DNA from: REEB506 sp049317545
Lineage (GTDB): Bacteria; Pseudomonadota; Alphaproteobacteria; Caulobacterales; Aquidulcibacteraceae
Direction of reading: 5' to 3'
NCBI GenBank assembly: GCA_049317545.1
Contig: JBMOIB010000021.1
Location: forward strand, 1 to 32,745
Length of the DNA: 32,745 nt
Part shown: one piece after another, positions 30,742 to 32,745 of the stretch
Numbering within the stretch: position 1 is the first letter of the stretch
How the letters are laid out: every line of letters starts with the position of its first letter
Position numbers and translations under genes: made by a program
The notes under the pieces: generated by a model
The model's input: only the letters and a program-made list of their open reading frames with translations
Database searches by the model: none
What the model was told of the DNA's origin: nothing

Positions 30742-31953
30742 TCAGACGCGCGCGAACACCAGGGTCGCGTTGGTGCCGCCGAAGCCGAAGCTGTTGCTCA
30801 TCGCGGTTTCGATCACGCCGTCGTGGCGCTTGCGCAGGATCGGCATGTCGGCGAACGCCGGATCGAGATTGTCGATGTGCGCGCTTTCCGCAGCGAAGCC
30901 GGCGTTCATCATCAGGAGCGAATAGATCGCCTCTTGCGCGCCGGCGCCGCCGAGGCTGTGCCCGGTGAGCGATTTGGTCGACGAGATCATCGGCGCCGCC
31001 GCCCCGAACACTTCGCGCACGGCCTCCATTTCGCGCACGTCGCCGACTTCCGTCGCCGTGCCGTGGGTGTTGAGGTAGTCGATCTTGCGGCCGCCAGCCT
31101 CCTTGATCGCCATGCGCATGGAGCGTGCGGCGCCTTCGCCGGAGGGCGCCACCATGTCGAAACCGTCCGAGGTCGCGCCATAGCCCACCAGTTCGCCGTA
31201 GATCTTGGCGCCGCGCGCCTTGGCGCGCTCATATTCCTCGAGCACGACCATGCCCGCCCCGCCGGCGATCACGAAGCCGTCGCGGTCGCGGTCATAGGCG
31301 CGCGACGCGACGGCGGGCGTCTCGTTGAAGTGCGACGACATCGCGCCCATGGCGTCGAACAGCACCGACAATGTCCAATCGAGTTCTTCGCAGCCGCCGG
31401 CGAAGACGACGTCCTGCTTGCCCCATTGGATCTGTTCGGCGCCGGCGCCGATGCAATGGGCGCTGGTCGCACACGCAGAGCTGATCGAATAATTGACGCC
31501 GCGGATTTTGAACCAGGTGGCGAGCGCCGCTGAAGGGCCCGAGCACATTGCTTTCGGCACCGCGAACGGCCCGACGCGTTTGGGCCCTTTTTCCTTGGCG
31601 ATCTGCGCCGCCTGAACGATGGCGCGCGTCGAGGGGCCGCCTTCGCCGACGATGATGCCGGTGCGATCGTGGCTGACCTCGTCGGGCGCGAGGCCGGAAT
31701 CGACGATCGCCTGCTCCATCGCCACATGCGCATAGCCTGTGCCCTGCGAAAGGAACCGCGCGGCGCGGCGATCGACGGCCGTCTCCCAATCAAGCGCCGG
31801 CTTGGCGTGCACCTGACAGCGGAAGCCGAGCTCGGCGTAATCCTCGGCGCGGGTTACGCCGGATTTGGCCTCGCGCAGCGCTGCGACGACCTCGTTGGTA
31901 TTGTCGCCGATCGACGATACGATTCCGATGCCGGTGACGACGACTCGCCTCAC
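30742..31953 (-). CDS. fabB: 3-oxoacyl-[ACP] synthase I, FabB (GTG start)
   Basis: 403 residues, beta-ketoacyl-ACP synthase. The catalytic Cys161 is in SSACATS, with His297 (NTHGTATEVGD), Lys327 (SSTKSLTGHSLGGAGA) and His332. The start is the GTG at 31953, preceded by AAGGGGGAA and beginning directly with RRVVVTGIGIVSSIG; the long open frame upstream is the shadow of fabA. FabB extends the unsaturated chain branch opened by FabA. It follows fabA after 44 bases, the standard fabA-fabB operon. Confidence 0.96.
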   Translation of the reverse strand: MRRVVVTGIGIVSSIGDNTNEVVAALREAKSGVTRAEDYAELGFRCQVHAKPALDWETAVDRRAARFLSQGTGYAHVAMEQAIVDSGLAPDEVSHDRTGIIVGEGGPSTRAIVQAAQIAKEKGPKRVGPFAVPKAMCSGPSAALATWFKIRGVNYSISSACATSAHCIGAGAEQIQWGKQDVVFAGGCEELDWTLSVLFDAMGAMSSHFNETPAVASRAYDRDRDGFVIAGGAGMVVLEEYERAKARGAKIYGELVGYGATSDGFDMVAPSGEGAARSMRMAIKEAGGRKIDYLNTHGTATEVGDVREMEAVREVFGAAAPMISSTKSLTGHSLGGAGAQEAIYSLLMMNAGFAAESAHIDNLDPAFADMPILRKRHDGVIETAMSNSFGFGGTNATLVFARV

Positions 31954-31997
31954 GTTTTCCCCCTTATGATTGACTGCATCCGGGCGCCCATTCGGGT

Positions 31998-32552
31998 CTA
32001 TTTTAAACCGGCGGCCAATTGTTCGGCATTGAACAGGCCGACTTTCAAATCCTTCGCGGAATAGATCGGCTGGCCGTCGACCAGCATTGCGCCGTCGCCG
32101 ACGCCGAGAATCAACTTTCGAAGGATGATCTTTTTCAGATCGATTTCGTAGCGGATCAGACGCGCCGCCGGCGTGACCTGTCCAAAGAACTTCACCTCGC
32201 CGACGCCCAGCGCACGGCCCCGCCCCGGCGCGCCGAGCCAGCCGAGATGGAAGCCGACGAGCTGCCACATGGCGTCGAGGCCAAGGCAGCCCGGCATCAC
32301 CGGATCGCCTTCGAAATGGCAGGCGAAGAACCAGAGCGCCGGCGTCACGTCGAACTCCGCGACCACGCGGCCTTTGCCGTACGCGCCGCCTTCGGCCGAG
32401 ATCGACACGATCCGATCCATCATCAACATCGGCGGGGCCGGGAGCTGGGCGTTGCCCGCGCCGAACAACTCGCCGCGCGCGCAAGCCAGAAGCGCCTCGC
32501 GATCATAGGCGGAAGCGCGCTCAGGCGCGGCGGACTTGGCGGAGACGGTCAT
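31998..32552 (-). CDS. fabA: 3-hydroxydecanoyl-[ACP] dehydratase/isomerase, FabA
   Basis: 184 residues, hot-dog fold. The active site His79 is in FFACHFEGDPVMPG and Asp93 in LGLDAMWQL, the 14-residue spacing of FabA. The enzyme dehydrates 3-hydroxydecanoyl-ACP and isomerises the product to the cis-3 form, starting unsaturated fatty-acid synthesis. The ATG at 32552 has AAGGG about six bases upstream; the longer frame adds Arg/Gly residues and enters the upstream region. It is first in the fabA-fabB-hydrolase-fabI block. Confidence 0.96.
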   Translation of the reverse strand: MTVSAKSAAPERASAYDREALLACARGELFGAGNAQLPAPPMLMMDRIVSISAEGGAYGKGRVVAEFDVTPALWFFACHFEGDPVMPGCLGLDAMWQLVGFHLGWLGAPGRGRALGVGEVKFFGQVTPAARLIRYEIDLKKIILRKLILGVGDGAMLVDGQPIYSAKDLKVGLFNAEQLAAGLK

Positions 32553-32640
32553 ACGGGCCCTTGGCTGAACAAACGAGATTGGGGCTAGCACGCGCGCCCC
32601 GCTCCCGCCAAGCAAACCCGTGCCCCGGCCTCCCCCCCTC

Positions 32641-32735
32641 GTCATCCCGGGCGAGCGTGAGCGAGACCCGGGACCTCGTTCCTGGCGCGAACCCTGAACA
32701 AGGTCCCCGCTCTCGCTTCGCTCGGCGGGGATGAC
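32641..32735. repeat. 95-bp dispersed palindromic repeat (GTCATCCC family)
   Basis: Terminal GTCATCCC (32641-32648) is complementary to GGGATGAC (32728-32735). The left half contains a hairpin TCCCGGG...CCCGGGA around GCGAGCGTGAGCGAGA; the right half contains TCCCCGC...GCGGGGA around TCTCGCTTCGCTCG. This is the long palindromic intergenic repeat type common in alphaproteobacterial genomes. It lies 88 bp upstream of fabA, at the window edge. Confidence 0.85.
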
Positions 32736-32745
32736 AAGGTGGCGA

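Overview
The window is GC-rich chromosomal DNA from an alphaproteobacterium. The gene content best fits a Caulobacterales/Hyphomonadaceae-type or related aerobic lineage (inference): RegB/RegA redox two-component pair, MmcB-type repair protein, DUF2794 protein, fabA-fabB-fabI fatty-acid genes, intracellular PHB depolymerase, and two families of dispersed GC-rich palindromic repeats. I see no phage, insertion sequence, CRISPR array, tRNA or rRNA. Genes are tightly packed, often with 1-4 nt stop/start overlaps.

Left part (1-3400): the 3' end of aconitase and its terminator, then a small extracytoplasmic-function (ECF) sigma module: a secreted Pro/Gly-repeat protein, an exported subtilisin-like protease, and divergently the ECF sigma factor with its membrane anti-sigma factor. 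Three copies of one bipartite promoter-like motif, GATGGAWTC-N11-CCGTTWYC, lie upstream of the sigma gene, the protease gene and the repeat-protein gene, each pointing into its gene. This looks like a self-contained autoregulated regulon and is the most interesting item in the window.

3400-9040: a divergent LysE exporter / Lrp-AsnC regulator pair, then a four-gene minus-strand operon encoding an ABC ATPase, an ABC-2 permease, a GldG-like auxiliary protein and a DUF4340 protein. This resembles the gliding-type ABC system found in many bacteria that do not glide.

9200-17100: DUF2794 protein, a PBP1A-type bifunctional peptidoglycan synthase, a Bax-inhibitor-1 family membrane protein, a YgjP-type metallopeptidase, PHB depolymerase PhaZ, and the RegB-RegA redox-responsive kinase/regulator pair.

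17100-25500: a GlxA-type AraC regulator coupled to an isonitrile-hydratase-like DJ-1/PfpI protein, MmcB (TTG start) coupled to a TraB/GumN protein, a ferritin-like di-iron protein with an AT-rich palindrome-filled upstream region, a cytochrome P450, a minimal zincin, two lipoprotein-like proteins and a Sir2 deacylase of the Tyr-x-x-Arg (desuccinylase) type.

25500-32745: ThpR RNA 2',3'-cyclic phosphodiesterase with a small acidic helical protein, an aldo/keto reductase, a glutathione S-transferase, and the minus-strand fatty-acid block fabA-fabB-(DUF900 alpha/beta hydrolase)-fabI, preceded by a long palindromic repeat at the window edge.
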